Assembly (NCBI GenBank): GCA_903824785.1
Contig: CAIJYD010000030.1
Span: 62,001-126,000 of the forward strand
Length of the DNA stretch: 64,000 bases
Source of the DNA: an uncultured Bacteroidota bacterium
Lineage (GTDB): Bacteria > Bacteroidota > Bacteroidia > Bacteroidales > VadinHA17
Direction of reading: 5' to 3'
Part shown: positions 26,758-37,084 of the stretch, one piece after another
Numbering within the stretch: position 1 is the stretch's first letter
How the letters are laid out: every line of letters begins with the position of its first letter
Made by a program: the position numbers and the translations under genes
The notes under the pieces: model-generated
Told to the model about the DNA's origin: nothing
The model's database searches: none
What the model saw: the letters and a program-made list of their open reading frames with translations, nothing else

Positions 26758-29682
26758 ATGATAATGGTGAAAAACAAAAACTCTGATTTCTTTAGGAAAA
26801 AGGCAGAAGAGTTGCTTAATATCAATATGCCGGAATCCAGATCAAAACTTTCAGATGAAGAAACTTTAAAGCTTATTCATGAGCTTGAGATTCACCACAT
26901 TGAACTTGAGTTGCAGAATGATGAACTCAGGCTGGCACAATCTGCTGCACAGGTAGCATCTGAAAAATATATCGAGTTATACGATTTTGCTCCATCAGGC
27001 TATGTTACACTTTCATCTACTAGCGAAATAGTGAAGTTGAATCATGCCTGCGCCAAGATGATTGGGAAAGAACGCTCCCGTTTGATAAATGCTATAATGC
27101 TGCTTTTTATTTCTGATGACACAAAGCAGGAATTCCTGAACTTTTTACAAAGAACAATTAATGGCATTTCCAAAGAGACATGCCAGGCAGTTCTGATCTC
27201 CGATACCATTTCCCCTGTTTATGTCCATTTTGAAGGCATTGCCTCCCTAGATGGGAGACATTGTCTTGCAACTATGATTGACATAACATCCGAAATAAAT
27301 TCGCAGAAATCATTAGAAAAATTGATCCGTCAGAAAAACCTGATCCTTGAGGCGGCAGGGGAAGGAATATACGGTGTAGATCTCGATGGCAGAAATACTT
27401 TCGTAAATCCTTATGCGCTTGATGTTTTTGGATATAATATCAATGAATTGCTGAATAAGGATTCCCACGCAGTTTTTCACCATCATTATCCTGATGGAAC
27501 TCTGTTTCCTATGGATGATTGTCCCATTCAGGCAACACTGCTATCGGGTAAGCCTTATGATGGTGAAGGTTATTTCTGGCGAAAGAATGGTACCTGCTTT
27601 CCGGTTGAATTCAGCAGTCATCCTATAATTGATGATCTTATAATCTCTGGCGCAGTTGTTACTTTTCGCGATATTACGATCAAAAAACAGGCAGAGGAGG
27701 GGATGCTTCTGCTCAAGACAGTTGTTGAGAGCTCCGATGAGGCCATAGCTCTCAGCAACCGGGACGGTGAACTTATCTACATCAATCCTGCTCACGAGAA
27801 ACTTTTCGGGCGTCCGCTCGAAGAGGCCCGTCGCATGAACTATCGCGATTTTTATCCTCCAGAGTCAATTGATATTCTGAACCACATTGTCTCTCCTGCT
27901 CTTGAGCGGGGAGAGAGCTGGGAAGGTGAAATTGATGTATTTGATAAGTCAGGTCGCCGGTTCCCGCTATGGGAGCGTGCAGGAGTCATTCCGGACTCAA
28001 ATGGCAAAATGCTTTACGGCTATGGTTTTATGCACGATATCTCAGACCGTGTCAATGCAGCGAAAAAACTAAAAAGAAACGAGGAGGTATATCGCTTAAT
28101 TACTGAAAGATCAAACGACCTGATATTTGTATTCAGATTAAAACCTGAGATAGGGTTTGAATATGTGAGTCCTTCAGCAGAAATAATTACCGGTTACACT
28201 CCTGAGGATCACTATAATGATCCCCAGCTTGGCATTAAACTTGTTCATCCCGATGACCTCCACTTTTTAGAAACAATGCAGAATGGCCTTGTTAATCAGG
28301 AGATAATAAAGCTTCGCTGGATAAAGAAGGATGGAAGTATTATCTGGACTGAATCACAGAACATACCTGTTTATAATGATGATGGAGAATTGACAGCTAT
28401 TCAGGGAAAATCTACAGACATAACCAAAAGGATTCAGGCTGAAGAGATCCTGAGGGCACGCCTCCGGATTTTAGAATTCTACCTTTCGCATACAAGAGAG
28501 GAGCTGCAGCAGAATCTGCTTGATGAACTTGAAATACTGACCGAAAGTAAGATTGGATTTTTTCACGTTGTTGAACCCGATCAGAAAACACTTAAACTTC
28601 AGAGCTGGTCAACCAGAACAATTCAGACGATGTGTTCGGCTGCAGGAAAAGGAGAACATTACAGTATTGATAAGGCCGGGGTCTGGGTTGATTGTTTTTA
28701 TCAGAAAAAACCAGTTGTTCACAACGACTATGCCTCCCTGTCTCACAAAAAGGGAATGCCTGAAGGACATGCACCTGTTTTTCGTGAACTTGTTGTTCCT
28801 ATAATACGGAACGATAATGTTGTTGCAATAGTTGGTGTTGGCAATAAACAAATTGATTATAATGAAAGAGATATCGAAATAGTCTCTCTGTTATCTGATA
28901 TGGCATGGGATATTACTGAACGAAAAGGGGCAGAAGAGGAGTTGCGCTTAGTTAATGCAGAACTTGAGCAAAGAGTAAAAGAGCGTACTGAACAGCTCAC
29001 GGCAGCCTACAAAGACATTGAATCTTTTGCATATTCAATTTCACACGATCTGCGTGCTCCTCTGCGACATATCAGCGGTTTCATAGGTCTTCTCAAAGAG
29101 ATGAGAAAAGAGCAAAGCACTCCTGAGGAGCTAAAATACATCGACACTATTTTCAACGGTGCCGTTGAAATGGGAAGCCTGATTGATGCCCTGCTCTCAT
29201 TCTCAAGATTAAACCGTGCTGAATTGCACAAGGCCATAATAAATACTTCTGATATTGTGAATCAGGTAATTAACCTGCTTGAACAGGATATTAAAGAGAG
29301 AAAGATTATCTTTAAAACGAGTAATCTGGCTGATTGTGAGGGCGATGAACAGCTTATTAGACAAGTATGGATAAATCTGATATCCAATGCTATAAAGTAC
29401 ACTGGAAAAAAAGAAGAAGCTATTATTGAAATTGGCTCACGATCCCAGAAGAACGAAATTGTTTTCTTCATAAAGGATAACGGAGCAGGATTTGATATGA
29501 AGTACTCCGGAAAGATGTTCGGTGTTTTTCAGCGTATGCATAAAGCCTCCGATTTCGAAGGCATCGGTATCGGACTGGCTATTGTAAACAGTATCATTAC
29601 CCGACATAACGGCTATTGCACCGCCGAAGGGGAGGTTGACAAGGGCGCAACATTTTCCTTCACCCTTCCAAAAAAACAATAA
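26758..29682 (+). CDS. Multi-PAS/GAF sensor histidine kinase
   Basis: 974 residues without membrane helices, so a cytosolic sensor. The N-terminus has a short coiled region (LSDEETLKLIHELEIHHIEL) and PAS 1 (about 60-185), followed by PAS 2 (about 190-310), PAS 3 (315-435), PAS 4 (445-560) and a GAF domain (about 570-720), each PAS ending in the usual DIT or DIS motif. The kinase core has the phosphoacceptor SYSISHDLRAPLRHI with His763, the N-box NLISNAIKYTG and G-boxes DNGAGFDMKY and GIGIGLAIV. The phytochrome-type dimerisation motif suggests kinase activity, but no response regulator is adjacent. The first sulfatase gene begins 35 bp downstream on the same strand, so they could share a transcript. 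Its N-terminal module is shared with the fragment at 61269-61973. Confidence 0.9.
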   Translation: MIMVKNKNSDFFRKKAEELLNINMPESRSKLSDEETLKLIHELEIHHIELELQNDELRLAQSAAQVASEKYIELYDFAPSGYVTLSSTSEIVKLNHACAKMIGKERSRLINAIMLLFISDDTKQEFLNFLQRTINGISKETCQAVLISDTISPVYVHFEGIASLDGRHCLATMIDITSEINSQKSLEKLIRQKNLILEAAGEGIYGVDLDGRNTFVNPYALDVFGYNINELLNKDSHAVFHHHYPDGTLFPMDDCPIQATLLSGKPYDGEGYFWRKNGTCFPVEFSSHPIIDDLIISGAVVTFRDITIKKQAEEGMLLLKTVVESSDEAIALSNRDGELIYINPAHEKLFGRPLEEARRMNYRDFYPPESIDILNHIVSPALERGESWEGEIDVFDKSGRRFPLWERAGVIPDSNGKMLYGYGFMHDISDRVNAAKKLKRNEEVYRLITERSNDLIFVFRLKPEIGFEYVSPSAEIITGYTPEDHYNDPQLGIKLVHPDDLHFLETMQNGLVNQEIIKLRWIKKDGSIIWTESQNIPVYNDDGELTAIQGKSTDITKRIQAEEILRARLRILEFYLSHTREELQQNLLDELEILTESKIGFFHVVEPDQKTLKLQSWSTRTIQTMCSAAGKGEHYSIDKAGVWVDCFYQKKPVVHNDYASLSHKKGMPEGHAPVFRELVVPIIRNDNVVAIVGVGNKQIDYNERDIEIVSLLSDMAWDITERKGAEEELRLVNAELEQRVKERTEQLTAAYKDIESFAYSISHDLRAPLRHISGFIGLLKEMRKEQSTPEELKYIDTIFNGAVEMGSLIDALLSFSRLNRAELHKAIINTSDIVNQVINLLEQDIKERKIIFKTSNLADCEGDEQLIRQVWINLISNAIKYTGKKEEAIIEIGSRSQKNEIVFFIKDNGAGFDMKYSGKMFGVFQRMHKASDFEGIGIGLAIVNSIITRHNGYCTAEGEVDKGATFSFTLPKKQ

Positions 29683-29717
29683 CCATTTTTACCATTTAAC
29701 ATTAACCATTATTTAAA

Positions 29718-31265
29718 ATGTTCCTTCTTCCAAACCGAATCAATATCATCCCCGGAGCAATTGGTTTAATATCACTGGCATCATTACAAACTGCATGCAG
29801 GCAACCGGTTGAAAAACCCAATATAGTAATTATTTATGCTGACGATCTTGGATATGGCGATGTCAGCTGCTATGGTGCAACAAGAGTAAATACTCCAAAT
29901 ATTGATCTGCTTGCAAATCAAGGCTTACGGTTCACGAATGCGCACTGCACCTCATCTACAAGCACACCTTCGCGCTACTCTTTGCTTACCGGCGAATATG
30001 CGTGGCGAAAAAAGGGAACTGGCATTGCCCCAGGTAATGCAATTGCAATAATCAAACCCGGAAGGACAACCATTGCTTCCGTAATGAAAAACGGAGGGTA
30101 TAAAACAGCAGTCGTAGGTAAATGGCACCTCGGCCTTGGTTCTGAAGCTGGTGCCGACTGGAACGGTGAAATTAAACCTGGTCCGATGGATATTGGTTTT
30201 GATTATAACTTTCTGATTCCTGCAACCGGCGACAGGGTTCCATGTGTATTTGTTGAGAACAGAAGGGTAGTGGGACTCGATCCGAACGATCCCATCAGAG
30301 TGAGCTACGATGAGCCTATCCTTGCTGAACCCACAGGGAAAGACCATCCTGAGCTTCTCAAAATGCATCCGAGCAATGGCCACGACATGACTATTGTAAA
30401 TGGAATAAGCAGGATAGGTTATATGAGCGGAGGGAAGTCAGCCCTCTGGACTGATGAAAACATTGCCGACACCATAACCGGAAAAGCAGTTAAATTCATT
30501 GAGGCAAACCGCGATAATCCATTTTTTCTCTACTTTTCAACACACGATATTCATGTTCCAAGGGTTCCTGCCCAAAGGTTTGCCGGAAAGAGCGGTATGG
30601 GCCCAAGAGGCGATGCCATCCTGGAATTTGACTGGTCGGTAGGAGAGATTGTTAAAACTATTGACAGGCTTGACCTTTCCCGTAAAACCATCATTATTGT
30701 TACAAGTGATAACGGGCCTGTTGTTGACGATGGCTATATGGATCAGGCCACAGAGCTTCTCGGCGACCATAAGCCTGCAGGTCCGCTGAGAGGTGGCAAA
30801 TACAGCGCATTTGACGGAGGAACGAGGGTAGTGTTTGTTGTACGTTGGAACAGCAAAATAAAACCGGGAACCTCTGCAGCACTTATTTCACAAATTGATC
30901 TGTTATCATCCTTCGCCTCACTTACCGGCCAGAAGCTTGAATCAGATGCCGCACCTGATAGCTTTGACCAGCTTGGTGCATTGCTCGGCAAAACAGACAA
31001 AGGACGCGATTGGATTATTGAACACGCAATAAACGGCAGATTATCAATTATTAAAGGAGATTGGAAACTAATAGAACCCGGACCAGGCGGTAAACTGAAT
31101 ATAAGCACAAATACCGAGACAGGAAATGATCCGCTTCCTCAGCTTTATAACCTGAAAAGTGATATCGGTGAGAAAAATAATCTGGCAGAACAAAACCCAT
31201 CTGTTGTGAATGAACTAACAGATCTTCTCCTGAAGATAAAAAATGATGGACGAACAAGATTCTGA
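29718..31265 (+). CDS. Sulfatase 1 (Ser-type arylsulfatase family)
   Basis: Periplasmic or surface sulfatase, 515 residues. The N-terminus is hydrophobic and ends LASLQTACRQP, a possible but imperfect lipoprotein site at Cys27. The metal-binding start PNIVIIYADDLGYGDVSCYG is standard for family S1; the formylglycine position is Ser82 in STPSR followed by YSLLTGEY. Later hallmarks are AVVGKWHLGLG, FSTHDIHVP and IVTSDNGPV. Ser at the key position requires an anaerobic maturase, which is encoded at 37728-39080. First of four tandem sulfatase genes. Substrate not predictable from sequence. Confidence 0.92.
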   Translation: MFLLPNRINIIPGAIGLISLASLQTACRQPVEKPNIVIIYADDLGYGDVSCYGATRVNTPNIDLLANQGLRFTNAHCTSSTSTPSRYSLLTGEYAWRKKGTGIAPGNAIAIIKPGRTTIASVMKNGGYKTAVVGKWHLGLGSEAGADWNGEIKPGPMDIGFDYNFLIPATGDRVPCVFVENRRVVGLDPNDPIRVSYDEPILAEPTGKDHPELLKMHPSNGHDMTIVNGISRIGYMSGGKSALWTDENIADTITGKAVKFIEANRDNPFFLYFSTHDIHVPRVPAQRFAGKSGMGPRGDAILEFDWSVGEIVKTIDRLDLSRKTIIIVTSDNGPVVDDGYMDQATELLGDHKPAGPLRGGKYSAFDGGTRVVFVVRWNSKIKPGTSAALISQIDLLSSFASLTGQKLESDAAPDSFDQLGALLGKTDKGRDWIIEHAINGRLSIIKGDWKLIEPGPGGKLNISTNTETGNDPLPQLYNLKSDIGEKNNLAEQNPSVVNELTDLLLKIKNDGRTRF

Positions 31266-31345
31266 GCAATTTTACCTATTTTCGGACTTTGGATCTTTCA
31301 GGATAACAACCGGAGGATAATTCAAAATTTGAAAAAATATCACAG

Positions 31346-32818
31346 ATGATTAAAATTGAATCAGCAATCGGACTTGGGATGGCTTCCATTCTGTCATTGA
31401 ACGCCTTTTCTCAGAAAAATGAGACATTTAAACCAGTTACTCCGAACATCATCCTTATACTTATGGATGACATGGGCTATGGTGACATCGGGAGAACAGG
31501 TGCAACCCGTTATGAAACCCCCAACCTCAACAGGCTTGCTAACCAGGGAATGCAGTTCACCTGGTATTATTCCCCGCAGGCAGTCAGCAGTGCATCCAGG
31601 GCAGGTTTGCTAACAGGTTGCTATCCAAACCGCATTGGCTTTTCAGGTGCTCTCATGCCCTGGGCTGAAGTCGGTATAAACTCTGAAGAGACAACAATTG
31701 CCGAAATGCTGAAAGTAAAAGGTTATCATACCTCAATAATCGGGAAATGGCATCTAGGCCATCTTAATAAATTTCTTCCGCTTCAGCACGGTTTCGATGA
31801 ATATTATGGTATTCCATATTCAAACGATATGTGGCCAGTTGATTTTGATGGAGTACCAATTAAGCTTAAAGATACCTCGAGTGCAAAGATGCATTACCCC
31901 ATTCTGCCTCTTATTGAAGGAAATGAAAAGAGAGGAGAGGTGGAAACACTTGCTGATCAGGATAAGCTTACCACCACCTATACTGAACGTGCTGTTAAAT
32001 TCATTGAGCAACATAAAAAAGAGCAGTTTTTCCTCTACCTGCCTCATTCCATGGTACATATTCCGCTTGGCGTATCAGATAAATTCAGAGGGAAAAGCAA
32101 CCAGGGACTTTATGGCGATGTTATGATGGAGGTTGACTGGTCGATAGGCGAAATAATGAAGGCACTCGAACGAAACGGCCTTGATAAAAACACTCTTGTA
32201 ATTTTCACAAGCGATAACGGTCCATGGCTCAACTTCGGAAACCATGCAGGTACAACCGGCGGATTGCGCGAGGGCAAAGGAACAAGCTGGGAGGGCGGTC
32301 AGCGGGTCCCATGCATTATGCGATGGCCCGGGGTAATACCGGAAGGAGCGATATGCAGCAAGATTGCTTCTTCAATAGATATATTACCGACACTTGCAGC
32401 AATAACCGGAGCTCCTCTTCCTGAAAAAAAGATTGACGGCATAAATATTCTCCCTCTTCTTCTGGGAAAAAAGGATATCACACCGCGACATAATTTCTAC
32501 TATTATTACCAGAAAAACAGTCTTGAAGGCGTTCAGAAGGATTACTGGAAACTGGTTCTTCCTCATAAAGGATTATCATATGTTGGTGTTGAACCGGGGA
32601 AAGACGGATGGCCGGGAAAAACTGTTAGTGTCACGCTGAATGAAGCCGAGTTATACGACCTGCGAAGAGATCCGGGTGAAAGATATAACGTGGCAGCGAT
32701 TAACCCTGAAATTGTAAAAGATCTTCAGTCGCTTGCAGAAGAGGCCCGGCAGGATCTCGGAGATGACATAACAAATAACGCGGGTGCCAACAGACGGAAA
32801 ATAGGTACAATAAAATAA
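31346..32818 (+). CDS. Sulfatase 2 (Ser-type arylsulfatase family)
   Basis: 490 residues with an N-terminal hydrophobic segment (SAIGLGMASILSLNAFSQ), so exported. Core motifs: NIILILMDDMGYGDIGRTG, the catalytic site Ser81-Ser-Ala-Ser-Arg85 followed by AGLLTG, SIIGKWHLGH and VIFTSDNGPWL. The third position of the C/S-x-P/A-x-R motif is Ala rather than Pro, a variant accepted in the family. C-terminal part ends with the usual ELYDLRRDPGE element. It lies 80 bp after sulfatase 1 and 10 bp before sulfatase 3. Confidence 0.92.
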   Translation: MIKIESAIGLGMASILSLNAFSQKNETFKPVTPNIILILMDDMGYGDIGRTGATRYETPNLNRLANQGMQFTWYYSPQAVSSASRAGLLTGCYPNRIGFSGALMPWAEVGINSEETTIAEMLKVKGYHTSIIGKWHLGHLNKFLPLQHGFDEYYGIPYSNDMWPVDFDGVPIKLKDTSSAKMHYPILPLIEGNEKRGEVETLADQDKLTTTYTERAVKFIEQHKKEQFFLYLPHSMVHIPLGVSDKFRGKSNQGLYGDVMMEVDWSIGEIMKALERNGLDKNTLVIFTSDNGPWLNFGNHAGTTGGLREGKGTSWEGGQRVPCIMRWPGVIPEGAICSKIASSIDILPTLAAITGAPLPEKKIDGINILPLLLGKKDITPRHNFYYYYQKNSLEGVQKDYWKLVLPHKGLSYVGVEPGKDGWPGKTVSVTLNEAELYDLRRDPGERYNVAAINPEIVKDLQSLAEEARQDLGDDITNNAGANRRKIGTIK

Positions 32819-32828
32819 CACTTCACCT

Positions 32829-34508
32829 ATGATAAATCTGAAACAGCTGTATGGTATAGGTATTGCTTCACTTTTAGCAGCAAATGTGAACGCCCGCCAA
32901 CCTCAAAAACATCCGAATATTCTCTGGATATCTACCGAAGATATGAGTCCTCATTTAGGCTGCTGGGGCGATAAGGTCGCCGTAACACCAAATATTGACA
33001 GACTGGCCTCGCAGGGAGCTCGTTTCACAGGAGTCTTTTCCACAGCGGCAATTAGTGCTCCTGTCAGGGCAGGTATGATAACCGGTATGTACCAGACTTC
33101 CATAGGTTGCATGCACATGAGAACCACCTCATACCGCCGCTCTGTTGAAAATCCTCTCGAGTTTACCGCAGTACCTCCTCATTATGTGAAAGCATTTACC
33201 GAATATATGCGGGCATCGGGATACTATTGCACAAACAACAGCAAAACCGACTATCAGTTTGCAAAAGACCCGGTGCCGGCCAGCATCTGGGATGAATGCA
33301 GCAAGACAGCACATTATAAAAACCGCCCCGATAAAAATCAGCCATTCTTTGCTGTTTTCAATTATCTGGGTACTCATGAAAGCCAGAACTGGGATATCAG
33401 CAAGATAAAGACCGACCCGAAAAAAGTTATCGTTCCCCCGTATTATCCCGACACTGAAATAGTACGACGAAATATTGCCAGAATGTATGATAATATTGCC
33501 CGGCTCGATTCAGTGGTAGGCGTTCTGCTGACTGAACTTGAGAATGAGGGAGAGCTGGAAAACACCATTGTATTCTTCTGGGGCGATCATGGAGACGGAA
33601 TGCCGCGTGCTAAGAGGTGGCTCTATGATTCGGGTCTTAATATCCCGCTTGTTATTAAATGGGCCGGTAATATAAAACCGGGTACCATCAATGAAAGGCT
33701 GATAAGCTCCATTGACTTCGGACCAACAGTTCTCTCCATGGCCGGGATTCCTGTTCCCGTTCACATGCAGGGGATACCTTTTCTCGGTGATCAGGCAGGA
33801 GAGCCCCGCGATGCTGTCTTTGCTGCAAGAGACAGGGTAGATGAGTCGTACGACATGATCAGATCTGTACGTACAAAAGAATGGCTCTATGTTTGTAATT
33901 ACTATCCGAATGAGCCATTTCCGATATGGGTTCCCTATCTTAATAAGATACCTGTTTTCAAAGAGATGCTCCGGCTCGATGCAGAAGGAAAACTTACCGG
34001 CCCACAGAAGAGCTGGATGGCATATTCACGTCCGCCGGAAGAGCTTTATGACGTCGTTGCCGATCCTTTCCAGATCCGGAATCTGGCTGATGACCCAAAG
34101 TATAAAACGGTAAAAGCGGAGTTAAGAAAACGACATCAGCAATGGACACTCGAAACCGGAGATATGGGGCATATGAATGAGCCGGAGATGGTTGAACAGA
34201 TGTGGCCGGGAGGCAGGCAACCGGATACTGATATACCCTATTTTATTGTCAATGCTCCGGAAGACCGGGCATCAAAAAATTACAAAACCGGTGGACTGTT
34301 CTCTTATCCTATGACTCTGAGTTTTTATTGTTCCACACACGGTGCTTCCCTGGTTTATACCTTTGAAGAAAAACCCAACCCGCACTGGCTCTTATATTCC
34401 GGGCCGTTACACCTTAAACCGGGAACTCATAATATACGGGTAAAAGCAGTCAGATACGGCTATAAGGAGAGTGAAGCGTTAAAAGGAACTTTTGAAATTA
34501 AAAATTGA
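32829..34508 (+). CDS. Sulfatase 3 (Ser-type, N-sulfoglucosamine sulfohydrolase-like)
   Basis: 559 residues, with a signal-like N-terminus (LYGIGIASLLAANVNA). Core motifs: PNILWISTEDMSPHLGCWG and Ser76-Ala-Pro-Val-Arg80, then AGMITGMYQTSIGC; the STED form and the following CMHMRT region resemble sulfamidase (SGSH)-type members of S1. The second metal region is VFFWGDHGDGMPRAKRW. After about residue 450 an extra C-terminal domain of beta type (FSYPMTLSFYCSTHGASLVY) probably is a chitobiase/FN3-like module. Sulfamidase specificity is inference. Confidence 0.9.
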   Translation: MINLKQLYGIGIASLLAANVNARQPQKHPNILWISTEDMSPHLGCWGDKVAVTPNIDRLASQGARFTGVFSTAAISAPVRAGMITGMYQTSIGCMHMRTTSYRRSVENPLEFTAVPPHYVKAFTEYMRASGYYCTNNSKTDYQFAKDPVPASIWDECSKTAHYKNRPDKNQPFFAVFNYLGTHESQNWDISKIKTDPKKVIVPPYYPDTEIVRRNIARMYDNIARLDSVVGVLLTELENEGELENTIVFFWGDHGDGMPRAKRWLYDSGLNIPLVIKWAGNIKPGTINERLISSIDFGPTVLSMAGIPVPVHMQGIPFLGDQAGEPRDAVFAARDRVDESYDMIRSVRTKEWLYVCNYYPNEPFPIWVPYLNKIPVFKEMLRLDAEGKLTGPQKSWMAYSRPPEELYDVVADPFQIRNLADDPKYKTVKAELRKRHQQWTLETGDMGHMNEPEMVEQMWPGGRQPDTDIPYFIVNAPEDRASKNYKTGGLFSYPMTLSFYCSTHGASLVYTFEEKPNPHWLLYSGPLHLKPGTHNIRVKAVRYGYKESEALKGTFEIKN

Positions 34509-34560
34509 GATCTCACAAGGCCGTAGTGCCATGTGCAATTGAATCATTAAATTTTTTATC

Positions 34561-36123
34561 ATGAAAATTAACCTCACAGTTGCAGCTGCCCTCGGATTAA
34601 CTGCAATCGCCCCGTCACTCTATTCGCAAACAGCTTCTCAGCGACCCAATATTATCTACATAATGAGTGACGACCATGCTTATCAGGCGATAAGTGCGTA
34701 TGGCGGACCACTGAAAGAGATAGCCCCGACACCAAATATAGACAGGATAGCTGCCAATGGCATGCGGTTTAACAGGTGCCTGGTTACAAACTCAATCTCC
34801 GGACCCTGCAGGGCCGTAATTCTGACAGGAAAATACAGCCATCTGAACGGGTTCGTTGCAAATGAACGTCAGCCGCCGTTCGACGGCTCACAGCAGACCT
34901 TCCCGAAACTTCTGCAGGCGGCAGGGTATAATACAGCCATGATAGGCAAATGGCATCTCGGTTCCAACCCTACAGGATTTAACTACTGGGATATTCTGCC
35001 CGGACAGGGAAATTATTATAACCCTGACTTTATTGACAAAGATGGACAGCACCTTGAGAAAGGGTACGTAACTGAGATTATTACAGACAAAAGTATTCAA
35101 TGGCTGAATGAGGCCAAAAGCTCCGGCAAGCCTTTTATGCTGATGATGCATCATAAAGCTCCGCACCGCGAATGGCAACCCGGACCTAATGAATTATCAC
35201 TTTATAAAAATGTTAAGTTCCCTGAACCTGCCACACTTTTTGATGACTATTCAAACAGGGGCACAGCAGAGAAGAGACAGGATATGACCATCTCAAAAAC
35301 TATGCGCATTGAGGAAGATCTCAAGATGTACAAAGATCGCTCAAAGATGAAAACAACCGGCCTGAACAGGATGGATCCTGAACAGCAGAAAGCGTGGGAT
35401 AATGTTTACGACCCGATTATCAGACATTTTTATGAAGAGAATCTTACCGGCGATGAGCTGGTACGGTTTAAATATCAGCGCTATCTGCAGGATTATCTGG
35501 CTTGTATTGCAGCTGTGGACAAGAGCGTGGGAAAGGTACTTGACTTCCTTAAAGAAAATGGGCTCGATAAGAATACAATAGTCATTTATGCTTCCGATCA
35601 GGGGTTCTATCTGGGCGAACATGGCTGGTTCGATAAAAGGTGGATGTTTGAGCAATCGTACCGAACCCCGTTACTCATTGAATGGCCGGGTATCACAAAA
35701 CCCGGAAGCATTAATGAAGATATGGTTTCAAATATCGATCTGGCAGAAACGTTTCTCGATTTGGCAGGAGTGAAGGTCCCTTCAGATATGCAGGGGAGCA
35801 GCATGGTTCCTGTATTAAAAGGCAAAACACCATCAGACTGGAGAAAAGAGCACTACTACCATTATTATGAATATCCCGGTTCCCATATGGTTAAACGTCA
35901 TTATGGCATAAGCACCGAAAGGTATAAGCTTATTCATTATTATTATGATATTGACGAATGGGAACTATATGATATCAAGGCAGATCCTGATGAAATGAAG
36001 AATGTGTACAACGACCCAGCATATGCCTCGGTAAAAGCCGGCTTGCATGAAAAACTTTTGAAACTGATGGAAAAGTACAAAGACAGTGACGTTCTGGCCA
36101 AATCCTTTTTACCGGTGAAATGA
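34561..36123 (+). CDS. Sulfatase 4 (Ser-type, N-acetylglucosamine-6-sulfatase-like)
   Basis: 520 residues, signal peptide up to LYSQTASQ. Core: [20 protein letters not shown], the catalytic site Ser80-Gly-Pro-Cys-Arg84 followed by [41 protein letters not shown] and [18 protein letters not shown]. The last three elements are characteristic of the GlcNAc-6-sulfatase-like S1_11 group that acts on mucin or glycosaminoglycans (family knowledge). The end has the [12 protein letters not shown] element. Fourth in the tandem array, 52 bp after sulfatase 3. Confidence 0.92.
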   Translation: MKINLTVAAALGLTAIAPSLYSQTASQRPNIIYIMSDDHAYQAISAYGGPLKEIAPTPNIDRIAANGMRFNRCLVTNSISGPCRAVILTGKYSHLNGFVANERQPPFDGSQQTFPKLLQAAGYNTAMIGKWHLGSNPTGFNYWDILPGQGNYYNPDFIDKDGQHLEKGYVTEIITDKSIQWLNEAKSSGKPFMLMMHHKAPHREWQPGPNELSLYKNVKFPEPATLFDDYSNRGTAEKRQDMTISKTMRIEEDLKMYKDRSKMKTTGLNRMDPEQQKAWDNVYDPIIRHFYEENLTGDELVRFKYQRYLQDYLACIAAVDKSVGKVLDFLKENGLDKNTIVIYASDQGFYLGEHGWFDKRWMFEQSYRTPLLIEWPGITKPGSINEDMVSNIDLAETFLDLAGVKVPSDMQGSSMVPVLKGKTPSDWRKEHYYHYYEYPGSHMVKRHYGISTERYKLIHYYYDIDEWELYDIKADPDEMKNVYNDPAYASVKAGLHEKLLKLMEKYKDSDVLAKSFLPVK

Positions 36124-36175
36124 CCCTTGCAACTGACATAATTGCATACCCTTATTAAATATTGGTTTTTTAATA

Positions 36176-36183
36176 TATTTTTG
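36176..36183 (+). promoter_or_regulatory. Possible -7 box before the Amj-like gene
   Basis: TATTTTTG matches TAnnTTTG and lies 65 bp upstream of the ATG at 36249, in the 125-bp gap after the sulfatase array. No clear -33 box. Confidence 0.3.
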
Positions 36184-36248
36184 ATCGATTAAACTAATAA
36201 ATCAAACTAAGGGTAGTTTATCAGGCATTCAAATTAATTTTTAAAAAG

Positions 36249-37049
36249 ATGACTCATCAAATAATACTGGTTCTTGGACTGACATTTCTGATAAACCTGA
36301 TAACAACATTATCTTATTCGGTCAGAATTGTAGGAATCAGGACAGGAAGAATAGCTGTATCGTTTGCACTTTTTAATATTCTCGTACTGGTCTCAAGAAC
36401 AGCCAACGGATTTCAGGCTCCGCTTCTGGCCAGCACTATTGAAAAAAATATCAACTCCGGATTCGGAGCAAACCTGCTGGATTTCAGACTCATTATACTC
36501 TCCTGTACTATTTCTACAATAATGGGAGGCCTTATGATACCCACCTTTCAAAGAATTTTATCGATAGCAGTGGATAAATTCAGTATTTACAAATCTGTTC
36601 CGAAAGTTATTCTTTACGGATTTACAAAATCAGGCATAGCATCGATAAAAGAAAACATTGTAATTCCCAGTTCAAGGAACATTTCAAACATTGATCTGAA
36701 AAGTGATTTTCCGTGGAAAGTATTTATAATGAATGTAGTAGCAGTTGCTATAGTAACTGTTGGCGTATTATCATCGCTCTACGCCGGTTACTTTAATCCT
36801 GACTTCAGAACAACAGCAAGCAGCTTGTCAGCCATCATTAACGGATTTGCCACAATTCTGATGTTTGTATTTATCGATCCCTTCCTCTCTGTAATGACTG
36901 ATGAGGTTGTATTAGGGAAAACAAGTGAAAGTCTGTTCAGGAAATATATCGTCTATATGGTTTTTGCCAGAGTAATCGGAACTGTTATTGCTCAGATTAT
37001 TCTTGTACCCGCTGCCCGTCTTATTGCACTGGTAGCAGGACTGATTTAG
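36249..37049 (+). CDS. amj: Amj-family lipid II flippase
   Basis: Inner-membrane protein of 266 residues with about six helices. The N-terminal half, LINLITTLSYSVRIVGIRTG followed by RIAVSFALFNILVLVSRTAN, is the hallmark of the Amj (YdaH, DUF2837) family that flips lipid II as an alternative to MurJ in Bacillus subtilis. Amj proteins are 260-275 residues, so it is complete. It starts a two-gene unit with the SanA/YdcF-like gene 35 bp downstream, both linked to cell envelope building. Presence next to sulfatases may be coincidental. Confidence 0.88.
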   Translation: MTHQIILVLGLTFLINLITTLSYSVRIVGIRTGRIAVSFALFNILVLVSRTANGFQAPLLASTIEKNINSGFGANLLDFRLIILSCTISTIMGGLMIPTFQRILSIAVDKFSIYKSVPKVILYGFTKSGIASIKENIVIPSSRNISNIDLKSDFPWKVFIMNVVAVAIVTVGVLSSLYAGYFNPDFRTTASSLSAIINGFATILMFVFIDPFLSVMTDEVVLGKTSESLFRKYIVYMVFARVIGTVIAQIILVPAARLIALVAGLI

Positions 37050-37084
37050 CATTAACCATTAAAACAATATAGGCTGAGTTGAAG

